From LMUY01 sp965199165 (lineage in GTDB: Bacteria; Pseudomonadota; Alphaproteobacteria; Acetobacterales; Acetobacteraceae): a stretch of 64,000 nucleotides of DNA. This document shows positions 57,200 through 64,000 of the stretch, in pieces. A program made the translations under genes and the position numbers. The stretch spans positions 310,001 through 374,000 of the forward strand of contig OZ240681.1 of assembly GCA_965199165.1 (NCBI GenBank), in the 5' to 3' direction. The notes under the pieces are model-generated. The model saw only the letters and a program-made list of their open reading frames with translations, was not told the origin of the DNA and did no database searches. The first letter of the stretch is position 1; every line of letters starts with the position of its first letter.

Positions 57200-58251
57200 G
57201 CACCGAACGCGAAGGCAACCTGCGCATGCTGCGCGACAGCGTCGCCGCCGTGGCGCCCCGGGGCGGCGACCTGAAGCGGATACGCGCCCTACGCTTCGGC
57301 GTGCCCGGCTTCGATCCTGCCGTGTGGCGGCAGATGTGCGAGATGGGTTGGCTGGGCCTGCGCGTTCCCGAAGCCGATGGCGGCGCTGGGCTGGGCATGG
57401 CCGAGTTCTGCGCCATTGCGGAGGAGCTCGCCGCCGGCTTGGCGCCTGAGCCGCTGATCGCATGCGCCTGTTCGGTCCGGGTGCTGCCGCCCGAGGACCT
57501 GCCCGATCTCCTTTCTGGGGACCACGTCGTCATCCCAGCCTGGCAGGAGCGCGCGGACACTGTCGAGCCGGGCGACGACACCGTGCTCGCGGACGGGCGC
57601 GTGACCGGCCGCAAGGTGTTCGTGCCGATGGCCGCCGGCGCCGACGCCTTCCTCATGGCCGTTCGCGGCGGGCTAGCGCTGGTGCGGGCCGATGCGCCGG
57701 GCGTGCACCTGGCGACCGCGACCACACAGGACGGCGGGCATTACGGGACACTGACACTGACCAACGCGCCCGGACGGTTCGTCGCGGGCGATCTATCCGA
57801 CGGCCTTGAGGAAGCGACGCTGTTGACCGCGGCCAGCCTGCTCGGCGTCATGGAGCGCAGCTTCGAACTCACCCTGGACTACCTGCGCACGCGCAAGCAG
57901 TTCGGGCGGCCGATCGGCAGCTTCCAGGCGCTGCAGCACAGGGCGGCGGACTTGAAGCTGCAATGCGCCCTGACCCGGGCCAGCGTCGAGAGTGCGGCCG
58001 CCGTGCTGGATGCCGGGGCACCGTTGCCGCAGCGCCAGGCGGCCGTCTCCCGCGCCAAGGCCCGGGCCGCAACCGCAGCGTTGTTGGTGACGCGGGACGC
58101 CATCCAGATGCATGGCGGCATCGGCTACACGGACGAGTATGACGTCGGCCTCTATCTGCGCCGCGCGATGGTCCTCGCCAACGCCTTCGGGTCGGCCCGG
58201 CTGCACCGGGCCCGCTACTCCGCCGTTGCCCCGGAACAAGTCGAGGAATGA
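57196..58251 (+). CDS. acyl-CoA dehydrogenase (FadE-like, short form)
   Basis: The 351-residue protein has the ACAD fold, with a short N-terminal domain (MGWLGLRVPEADGGAGLGMA), weak central beta domain (VFVPMAAGADAFLMAV) and the C-terminal helical domain (LDYLRTRKQFGRPIGSFQAL, then MHGGIGYTDEYDVGLYLRR). The central region is shorter than canonical, as in subunits that need a partner ACAD. It is two bases from the next acyl-CoA dehydrogenase gene, so the two may form a heteromer like the paired dehydrogenases of steroid degradation. Its ATG overlaps the MaoC remnant. Confidence 0.88.
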   Translation: MSTEREGNLRMLRDSVAAVAPRGGDLKRIRALRFGVPGFDPAVWRQMCEMGWLGLRVPEADGGAGLGMAEFCAIAEELAAGLAPEPLIACACSVRVLPPEDLPDLLSGDHVVIPAWQERADTVEPGDDTVLADGRVTGRKVFVPMAAGADAFLMAVRGGLALVRADAPGVHLATATTQDGGHYGTLTLTNAPGRFVAGDLSDGLEEATLLTAASLLGVMERSFELTLDYLRTRKQFGRPIGSFQALQHRAADLKLQCALTRASVESAAAVLDAGAPLPQRQAAVSRAKARAATAALLVTRDAIQMHGGIGYTDEYDVGLYLRRAMVLANAFGSARLHRARYSAVAPEQVEE

Positions 58252-58252
58252 G

Positions 58253-59425
58253 ATGATGCTTGCAGACGATACCCGTGAGGCTGGCGACCTCAATGCGATG
58301 GACGAGCTGGCTTTCCGGGCCATGCTCCGGACGTGGTTGCAGGCCGACTACCCACCCGAACTGCGCAATCCCGCCAAGCGCCTGCATTGGCGGGACAACA
58401 AGCCGGCCTACATGGCGCTGTCCCGCAAGGGATGGATCGCGCCCGGTTGGCCGCGCGAGCATGGCGGCCTGGGCCTGTCGGGCGCCCGCCAGCTGATGAT
58501 GATGGAGGAGTTCGAGCGCTTCGGCGCCGCCCGCTTGAATGACCACGGCATCGTCATGCTCGGGCCGCTGCTGATCCGCTACGGGACGCAAGCGCAGAAG
58601 GAGCGCTTCCTGCCGCGCATCCTGGCGGGCGAGGACATCTGGTGCCAGGGCTACAGCGAGCCGAACGCGGGCTCCGACCTCGCCAGCCTGTCGACCACGG
58701 CCGTGCTGGATCATGGTGGATGGGTCATCAACGGCCAGAAGACATGGACCACGCTGGCCAACGACGCGAACTGGATGTTCCTGCTGGCGCGGACCGACAA
58801 GGCGGCCAAGAAGCAGGAGGGGATCAGCTTCCTGCTGGTTCCGATGGACGCGCCGGGGATCACGGTGCGGCCGATCATCAACCTCGACATGCATGACGAG
58901 TTCTGCGAGGTGTTCTTCGACAACGTTCGTGTCCCGGTGGACCACTTGGTCGGCACCGTGAACCAGGGCTGGACCATGGCGAAGGCGTTGCTGGGGTTCG
59001 AGCGCGTGATGATCGGGTCGCCGAAGCAGTCGGCCTATGCGCTCGACCGGCTCCGGCTTCTGGCGCAGCACATGGACATTTGGGAGGATGGCGCGTTCCA
59101 GGACCGCTACGTGCGATTGCGCCTGGATCTCGCCGACCACACCTCCCTGTACGAGAGCTATGTCGAGCGCCTGCGCCGGGGCGAGTTGCTCGGCGCCGAC
59201 GTGTCGATGCTGAAGCTCAATCAAAGCGAGCTCTACCAGCGCATGACCGAGGCGATGCTGGAGATCGCGGGCGAGAATAGCGGCCTGTTGGAGCCGATCG
59301 GCGGCAACCGCGAGCTGAATCCGGCCGGGCAGTTCATCCAGGCCCGGCCGGTGTCGATCTATGGCGGCTCGAACGAGGTGCAGCGCAACATCCTCGCCAA
59401 GTCCGTCCTGAACCTGCCGAGCTAG
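58253..59425 (+). CDS. acyl-CoA dehydrogenase (FadE-like)
   Basis: The 390-residue protein has the full ACAD layout: WIAPGWPREHGGLGLSGARQ, GYSEPNAGSDLASLSTTA (FAD/substrate loop), WTTLANDANWMFLLARTD and the C-terminal ARPVSIYGGSNEVQRNILAK. The usual C-terminal catalytic Glu region reads YGGSNE, as in dehydrogenases with the base elsewhere. AGGA precedes ATG 58253. It should desaturate an acyl-CoA, probably as a complex with the upstream subunit. Confidence 0.9.
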   Translation: MMLADDTREAGDLNAMDELAFRAMLRTWLQADYPPELRNPAKRLHWRDNKPAYMALSRKGWIAPGWPREHGGLGLSGARQLMMMEEFERFGAARLNDHGIVMLGPLLIRYGTQAQKERFLPRILAGEDIWCQGYSEPNAGSDLASLSTTAVLDHGGWVINGQKTWTTLANDANWMFLLARTDKAAKKQEGISFLLVPMDAPGITVRPIINLDMHDEFCEVFFDNVRVPVDHLVGTVNQGWTMAKALLGFERVMIGSPKQSAYALDRLRLLAQHMDIWEDGAFQDRYVRLRLDLADHTSLYESYVERLRRGELLGADVSMLKLNQSELYQRMTEAMLEIAGENSGLLEPIGGNRELNPAGQFIQARPVSIYGGSNEVQRNILAKSVLNLPS

Positions 59426-59429
59426 GGGA

Positions 59430-60356
59430 ATGCCGATGGAAGAAGGAAGCATGCTGGCCGGCAAGGTCGCGGTGGTCACCGGCGCCGGAGGTGGGATCGG
59501 GCGGGAGATCGCGGTGGCGATGGCGCTGGCCGGGGCCGCCGTGGTCATCAACGACGTCGGCGCTTCGCTCGGCGGCGAGGGCCTGTCCGCGACACCGGCC
59601 GAGCAGACCAAGCAGATCATCGAGCAGCGCGGCGGCCGTGCCGCGATCAGCACGGACAGCGTCGCCGAGTGGGACAGCGCGCAGCGGATCGTGCGGTGCG
59701 CGTTGGACTCGTTCGGCCACATAGACGTCGTCGTGAACAATGCCGGCATCCTGCGCGACATGATCTTCCACAAGATGTCGCCCGAGGACTGGACCAGCGT
59801 GATCGCCGTGCACCTCAACGGCAGCTTCTTCGTCAGCCGCGCGGCGGCCGAGCACTTCCGCAAGCAGGGCAGCGGCGCCTACGTGCACATGACCAGCACG
59901 TCGGGGCTGATCGGCAATTTCGGGCAGGCGAACTACTCGGCGGCGAAGCTGGGCGTCGTGGCGCTGTCGAAGTCGATCGCGCTCGACATGCAGCGGTTCG
60001 GCGTGCGGTCGAACTGCATCGCGCCGTTCGCGTGGAGCCGGATGACGAGCTCGATCCCGGCGGAAACGCCGGAGCAGCAGGCGCGGGTGGCAAGGTTGCA
60101 GCAGATGACGCCGGACAAGAACGCACCGATGGCGGTGTTCCTGGCGTCCGACGCCGCGGCGGGCATCACCGGCCAAGTGTTCGCGACCCGGCACCACGAA
60201 ATCTTCCTGATGAGCCAGAACCGGCCGATGCGGTCGGTGCAGCGAAGCGAGGGGTGGACGCCGGAGCTGATCGCCGAACATGCCGGCCCGGCCTTCCAAC
60301 CCAGTCTGGTCCCACTCGACCGCAGCCAGGACGTATTCGGGTGGGACCCGGTCTAG
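59430..60356 (+). CDS. short-chain dehydrogenase, 17beta-HSD4/MFE-2-like
   Basis: The 308-residue SDR has VTGAGGGIGREIAVAMALAG, an Asp-rich VINDVGASLGG, NNAGILRDMIFHKMS and ANYSAAKLGVVALSKSIA, with the catalytic YSAAK. NDVG and RDMIFHKM are hallmarks of the hydroxyacyl-CoA dehydrogenase domain of MFE-2/HSD17B4. ATG 59436 and 59451 are alternative starts, the latter with AAGGAAG upstream. It should oxidise 3-hydroxyacyl-CoA in this operon. Confidence 0.88.
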   Translation: MPMEEGSMLAGKVAVVTGAGGGIGREIAVAMALAGAAVVINDVGASLGGEGLSATPAEQTKQIIEQRGGRAAISTDSVAEWDSAQRIVRCALDSFGHIDVVVNNAGILRDMIFHKMSPEDWTSVIAVHLNGSFFVSRAAAEHFRKQGSGAYVHMTSTSGLIGNFGQANYSAAKLGVVALSKSIALDMQRFGVRSNCIAPFAWSRMTSSIPAETPEQQARVARLQQMTPDKNAPMAVFLASDAAAGITGQVFATRHHEIFLMSQNRPMRSVQRSEGWTPELIAEHAGPAFQPSLVPLDRSQDVFGWDPV

Positions 60357-60377
60357 CCTCAAGCGAAGGACGCGATC

Positions 60378-61541
60378 ATGGACGTCGGTTTGCCGACCCG
60401 AGACGACCACGCCGAGATCCGCGAGGAGGTCCGCAAGCTGTGCGGCCGCTTCCCGGGTGAATACTGGCGCAAGCTGGACGAGGTGCGCGGCTACCCTACC
60501 GAGTTCGTCAACGCACTGACGGACAGCGGCTACCTATCGGTGCTGATCCCGGAGGAGTACGGCGGCTCCGGGCTGGGCATAACCGCCGCCGCGGCCATCC
60601 TGGAGACCGTCCAGGCGGAGGGCTGCAACGGCGGCGCCTGCCACGCCCAGATGTACACGATGGGCACGATCCTGCGCCACGGATCGATGCAGCAGAAGGA
60701 TCGCTATCTGCCGAAGATCGCCTCCGGCGAGTTGCGCCTGCAGGCCTTCGGCGTCACCGAGCCCGGCAGCGGCACAGACACCACGGCGTTGCGCACGACG
60801 GCGCGGCGGACCAACGAGGGTTACGTGGTGAACGGCCAGAAGATCTGGACCAGCCGCGCCGAGCATTCCGACCTGATGCTGCTGCTCGCCCGCACCACGC
60901 CGCGCGATCAGGTGGCGAAGAAGACCGAGGGCCTTTCGACCTTCATCGTCGACATGAAGGCGGTGCAGGGCCTCACCATCCGTCCCATTCGCACGATGAT
61001 GAACCATAACTCGTGCGAGGTGTTCTTCGACGAGATGCACATTCCGGCCGATGCGTTGCTCGGCGAGGAAGGTAGGGGCTTCCGCTACATCCTGGACGGC
61101 ATGAACGCCGAACGGCTGCTGATCGCGGCCGAGTGCATCGGCGACGCCAAGTGGTTCACTGCCAAGTCCACCGCCTACGCGAACGAGCGAAAGGTATTCG
61201 GCCGGCCTATCGGGCAGAACCAGGGCGTCCAGTTCCCGATCGCCCGGGCCTACGCCCAGATGCGGGCGGCCGAACTGCTGGTGCGCGACGGATTGGAGCG
61301 GTTCGAGGCCGGGCTGCCGTGCGGCGAGCAGGCCAACATGGCGAAGATGCTGGCGGCCGAGGCGAGCTGGGCCGCTGGCGAGGCCTGCATCCAGACCCAT
61401 GGCGGTTTCGGATTCGCCGAAGAATACGACGTGGAGCGCAAGTTCCGCGAGACCCGGCTGTACCAGGTCGCCCCCATCAGCACCAACCTGATGCTGTCAT
61501 ACGTTGCCGAGCACGTGCTGGGCATGCCCCGGTCCTACTGA
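60378..61541 (+). CDS. acyl-CoA dehydrogenase
   Basis: The 387-residue protein has the ACAD layout: LIPEEYGGSGLGITAAAAIL, QAFGVTEPGSGTDTTALRTT (FAD loop), KIWTSRAEHSDLMLLLARTT, FGRPIGQNQGVQFPIARAYA and the C-terminal QTHGGFGFAEEYDVERKFR. It is not a near duplicate of the earlier two. Its stop overlaps the start of the CoA-transferase (TGATG), so they are coupled. It is the third ACAD of this operon. Confidence 0.9.
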   Translation: MDVGLPTRDDHAEIREEVRKLCGRFPGEYWRKLDEVRGYPTEFVNALTDSGYLSVLIPEEYGGSGLGITAAAAILETVQAEGCNGGACHAQMYTMGTILRHGSMQQKDRYLPKIASGELRLQAFGVTEPGSGTDTTALRTTARRTNEGYVVNGQKIWTSRAEHSDLMLLLARTTPRDQVAKKTEGLSTFIVDMKAVQGLTIRPIRTMMNHNSCEVFFDEMHIPADALLGEEGRGFRYILDGMNAERLLIAAECIGDAKWFTAKSTAYANERKVFGRPIGQNQGVQFPIARAYAQMRAAELLVRDGLERFEAGLPCGEQANMAKMLAAEASWAAGEACIQTHGGFGFAEEYDVERKFRETRLYQVAPISTNLMLSYVAEHVLGMPRSY

Positions 61542-62671
61542 TGGGCGCCCTTGACGGATTGTTGGTCCTCTCGTTGGAGCAGGCGGTCGCGGCACCGTAC
61601 TGCTCCTGCAAGCTGGCGGATGCGGGGGCCCGGGTGATCAAGGTCGAGCGGCCGGAGGGAGACTTCGCGCGCGGCTACGACACGGCCGTGGGCGGGCTGT
61701 CGAGCTATTTCGTATGGCTAAACCGCGGCAAGCAAAGCTTGGTCGCGGACATCAAGGATCCGGCCGATGCGGCCATGCTGCACCGGCTGTTGGCCCGCGC
61801 CGACGTATTCATCCAAAATCTCGCACCCGGTGCCGCGGCCCGCGCGGGCTTCGGCTCCGAGACGCTTCGGCAGCGGTTTCCGCGGCTGATCACGGTCGAC
61901 ATCAGCGGCTACGGCGAAGGCCACGCCTATGCCGGGATGAAGGCGTACGACCTGCTGGTGCAGGCGGAGAGCGGGCTGGCCGGCATCACCGGGCACCCGG
62001 CAGGCCCGGGGCGCGTGGGCGTGTCCGCATGCGACATCGCCTGCGGCATGGCGGCGCACGCGGGGGTGCTGGAGGCGCTGATCGCGCGCGGCACGACCGG
62101 GCTCGGACGGAGCCTGAAGGTCAGCCTGTTCGACGGCATGGCGGACTGGATGAACGTGCCGCTGCTGTACTTCGAAGGCACCGGGCGGATGCCGGCGCGC
62201 GTGGGGCTGGCGCATCCGTCGATCTGCCCTTATGGCGCCTTCGATACGAAGGACGGTGCCTCGGTCCTGATCGCGATCCAGAACGAGCGGGAATGGCGAT
62301 CCTTCTGCATGCATTTCCTGGACGACGAGGGCCTGTCGGCCAGGCCGGGCTTCGAGAGCAACACCGCACGCGTCGGCAACCGGGCCGCCGTGGACGGCGT
62401 GATCGCTGCCGTGTTCGCGACGCTGTCACGTACCGAGGCGGCGGAGCGGCTGTCGGCGGGCAACATCGCGTTCGGCTTCGTCAATGACCTCGCGGCGCTT
62501 GCCCGGCACCCGGCACTGAGACGGGTGAAGGTCCGCACCCCAAACGGCCAGGCGGCGATGGCGGCGCCTCCCGTCCTGCATGGCGACGGACCGGTCGAGC
62601 TAGGCCCGGTGCCGGCGGTCGGCGAGCACTCCGCCTCAATCAGGGCCGAGTTCGGTGCCGCAGCCGGGTAA
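61541..62671 (+). CDS. family III (CaiB/baiF-type) CoA-transferase
   Basis: The 376-residue protein has LLVLSLEQAVAAPYCSCKLA, RVIKVERPEGDFARGYD, LNRGKQSLVADIKDPADA and the catalytic-Asp region GVSACDIACGMAAHA. It is smaller than the CoA-transferase at 50484 and only broadly similar. It ends the beta-oxidation-like operon, and may activate the substrate by CoA transfer. Confidence 0.9.
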   Translation: MGALDGLLVLSLEQAVAAPYCSCKLADAGARVIKVERPEGDFARGYDTAVGGLSSYFVWLNRGKQSLVADIKDPADAAMLHRLLARADVFIQNLAPGAAARAGFGSETLRQRFPRLITVDISGYGEGHAYAGMKAYDLLVQAESGLAGITGHPAGPGRVGVSACDIACGMAAHAGVLEALIARGTTGLGRSLKVSLFDGMADWMNVPLLYFEGTGRMPARVGLAHPSICPYGAFDTKDGASVLIAIQNEREWRSFCMHFLDDEGLSARPGFESNTARVGNRAAVDGVIAAVFATLSRTEAAERLSAGNIAFGFVNDLAALARHPALRRVKVRTPNGQAAMAAPPVLHGDGPVELGPVPAVGEHSASIRAEFGAAAG

Positions 62672-62726
62672 ATGCCACCCACCTTGGCCCACCGCGCATG
62701 CGTCGCGCCGTCCGAAAAGGTTCAAG

Positions 62727-63635
62727 CTACTTCACGGCGGCGGGTGTCGCGTCCGGCGGTGGGGTGGACACGTCCGCCGGGTGCGGCCGGTTCATCATGG
62801 CCCCGGTCATCGGGATGAAGAACACCCCCACGTCCCGCTTGGAATGCACCTTGCCCTCCGCGTCCTTGGTGTAGACGTAGAGCACCTGACCACGCTTGAA
62901 CGGCTGCCCGATCGGGATGATCATCCGCCCGCCCGGCTTCAATTGCCGGAACAGCTCGGGCGGCGTGTACTGCGCGGCGCAGGTCACGATGATGATGTCG
63001 AACCCGTCCTTCACCTCGGGCCAGCCGAAATACCCGTCGCCGACCCGGCTCTCGATGTTGTCGTAGCCCAGCGGCGCCCACAGCTTGGCGACCGCGTGAC
63101 CCAGCGGCTCGATGATCTCGATCGAGTAGGCCTTCTTGACGATGCGGGACAGCAGGGAAGACTGGAAGCCGCTGCCGGTGCCGATCTCCAGCGTGACGTC
63201 CCCGGCCGAGGGCTTGGCGATCTGCGTCATGTACGCCTGGCCCAGGTAGTCCGACAGCGCGGACCCGTAGCCGAGCGCCCAGGGCTTCGGATCGCTCTCG
63301 TAGGCCTCGCCGGACAATGCCCGGCGGTCGGCGTAGTTGTAGTGGTAGTACTCGCGCGGCACCGCCTCGAACGCGCGGATCACGGCAGGGTCGGCGCTGC
63401 CCAGCCGGTCCTTCAGGTAGGACTGGATCTTGGCGATGGCGATCGGCTTGCGCGCCTGGATGGCGTCGAACTGCGCCTGGGACAGATCGATCGGCCGGCC
63501 GGACTTGCGCATCGCCTCCTCGAACGCGTCCCGCGTCCAGGCGGGGGTGCCGGCGGCGAACGCCCGCGGGGCGGCGAAGGCCGCGGCGGCGGTGCCGAGC
63601 ACGGCGCGGCGGGTCAGGTGGGGGATGGCTGCCAC
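62727..63635 (-). CDS. Tat-exported protein-L-isoaspartate O-methyltransferase-like protein
   Basis: The 302-residue product starts with GTG 63635. It opens with a twin-arginine signal (LTRRAVLGTAAAAFAAPRAF), followed by a helical region of about 80 residues including VPREYYHYNYADRRAL. The SAM-binding core of isoaspartyl methyltransferases comes next: LEIGTGSGFQSSLLSRIVKK, then VGDGYFGWPE and QLKPGGRMIIPIG. Export of a SAM-dependent enzyme is unusual, since SAM is cytoplasmic, so it may bind another ligand or the signal may be a membrane anchor. Its start overlaps the end of the next gene upstream. Confidence 0.82.
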   Translation of the reverse strand: MAAIPHLTRRAVLGTAAAAFAAPRAFAAGTPAWTRDAFEEAMRKSGRPIDLSQAQFDAIQARKPIAIAKIQSYLKDRLGSADPAVIRAFEAVPREYYHYNYADRRALSGEAYESDPKPWALGYGSALSDYLGQAYMTQIAKPSAGDVTLEIGTGSGFQSSLLSRIVKKAYSIEIIEPLGHAVAKLWAPLGYDNIESRVGDGYFGWPEVKDGFDIIIVTCAAQYTPPELFRQLKPGGRMIIPIGQPFKRGQVLYVYTKDAEGKVHSKRDVGVFFIPMTGAMMNRPHPADVSTPPPDATPAAVK

Positions 63636-64000
63636 TGCGGTATCTTCCGGAATGATGGATAGGCTGCGAAACAAATCCCATACAGGACCGCCGCAGCGAG
63701 CAACACCCAACTCAGCCCCCCTTGTGTGGCCAAAAGGTTCGCGAGTGGCGTCGCTACAACACTGAACGCCCCGTTGACCGCCCAGGCGAAGGGCAGCATC
63801 GGCCCGGAGCCCGTCCGCGCCAGGCCCAGCGGGAACGGCATGCCCAGCGCGATCGACACCGGGGCCACCGCCACCACCACCAGCGCCGCCCGCACCAGCC
63901 ATGGCCAGTCCAGCGTCGCCAACATCGCCGGCAACAGCCCGGCATAGGCCGCCACGCACCACGCCACCGCCACCACCGCGGCAATGGCGATCCCGCCTTG
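63614..64000 (-). CDS. C-terminal end of a multi-pass membrane protein (fused spermidine synthase-like)
   Basis: The frame is open to the end of the window, so the N-terminus is missing. The visible 128 residues contain about four membrane helices with IALGMPFPLGLARTGSG and PFAWAVNGAFSVVATPLANL. This pattern is found at the end of membrane proteins fused to spermidine synthase domains and of related MFS-like proteins. The stop lies 22 bases inside the next gene (PCMT-like), so the two are probably cotranscribed. Confidence 0.68.
   Translation of the reverse strand, partial: QGGIAIAAVVAVAWCVAAYAGLLPAMLATLDWPWLVRAALVVVAVAPVSIALGMPFPLGLARTGSGPMLPFAWAVNGAFSVVATPLANLLATQGGLSWVLLAAAVLYGICFAAYPSFRKIPQWQPSPT

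Noticed and set aside
57869..59863. Long minus-strand frame antisense to the acyl-CoA dehydrogenases
   Set aside because: The plus-strand genes have FAD-loop and C-terminal motifs, while the antisense has none.
1..64000. CRISPR array, rRNA operon or replication origin
   Set aside because: No regularly spaced repeat array, rRNA-like sequence or DnaA-box cluster was noticed in reading through the window.

Overview
The window is a GC-rich (roughly two-thirds G+C by eye) stretch of a bacterial chromosome. It most resembles an environmental alphaproteobacterium of the Acetobacteraceae/Roseomonas type. The reasons are the codon bias, the tripartite tricarboxylate transporter with Bug-type binding protein, the many acyl-CoA, SDR and CoA-transferase genes, and the small phage-island genes. 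That assignment is an inference; no rRNA or other marker gene is present.

Positions 1-6215 are one end of an integrated element. A tyrosine integrase (4671-5975, minus) and an AlpA-type regulator face the interior. Small phage-like genes follow, many joined by 4-base start/stop overlaps: an S24-like protein, a ribbon-helix-helix regulator, a lipoprotein and small exported proteins. The element ends in a 56-base 3' fragment of a tRNA-Tyr gene (6160-6215), which is the expected attachment-site scar. Iterated repeats lie on both sides of the integrase.

Positions 6.5-20.8 kb are accessory chromosome. They hold hydrolases, acetyltransferases, a tautomerase, a redox and quinone-stress group (glutathionyl-hydroquinone reductase type GST, flavin monooxygenase, pirin, DoxX) and several divergent LysR or TetR pairs with palindromic operator candidates. 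Fragments of APH, amidohydrolase and GMC oxidoreductase genes are scattered between them.

Positions 20.8-28.2 kb form a likely catabolic module. A minus-strand operon carries cupin, alpha/beta hydrolase, SDR, ABM monooxygenase and SDR genes. Beside it are a LysR regulator, an MFS anion symporter, and a carboxymuconolactone decarboxylase-like protein coupled to a lactonase-like hydrolase. Positions 28.3-39.2 kb form a second module for an amino- or imino-acid-like substrate. It has two polar amino-acid ABC systems, a 766-residue fused FAD/2Fe-2S/FAD dehydrogenase, two DapA-family lyases, a DUF6282 metal hydrolase and an FCD-type GntR regulator, with GTATAC-containing operator candidates in front of two promoters.

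Positions 39.3-43.8 kb are scrambled: transposase remnants, a phosphotransferase, a truncated AbiEii-like gene with its partner, and a TetR/reductase pair. Positions 43.8-56.8 kb hold a carboxylate uptake and activation cluster: racemase-like protein, SDR, TctB-TctA-TctC, orphan binding proteins, cupin, CoA-transferase, AMP-forming CoA ligase, enoyl-CoA hydratase and IclR regulator. It also contains a decayed partial copy of its own SDR gene. Positions 56.9-62.7 kb are a beta-oxidation-like operon: three acyl-CoA dehydrogenases, a 17beta-HSD4-like SDR and a CoA-transferase, preceded by a DUF35-MaoC deletion scar. The window ends with a Tat-exported isoaspartyl-methyltransferase-like protein and the end of a membrane protein resembling fused spermidine synthases. 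Gene fragments sit at nearly every module boundary, which suggests the region was assembled by repeated insertion and deletion.
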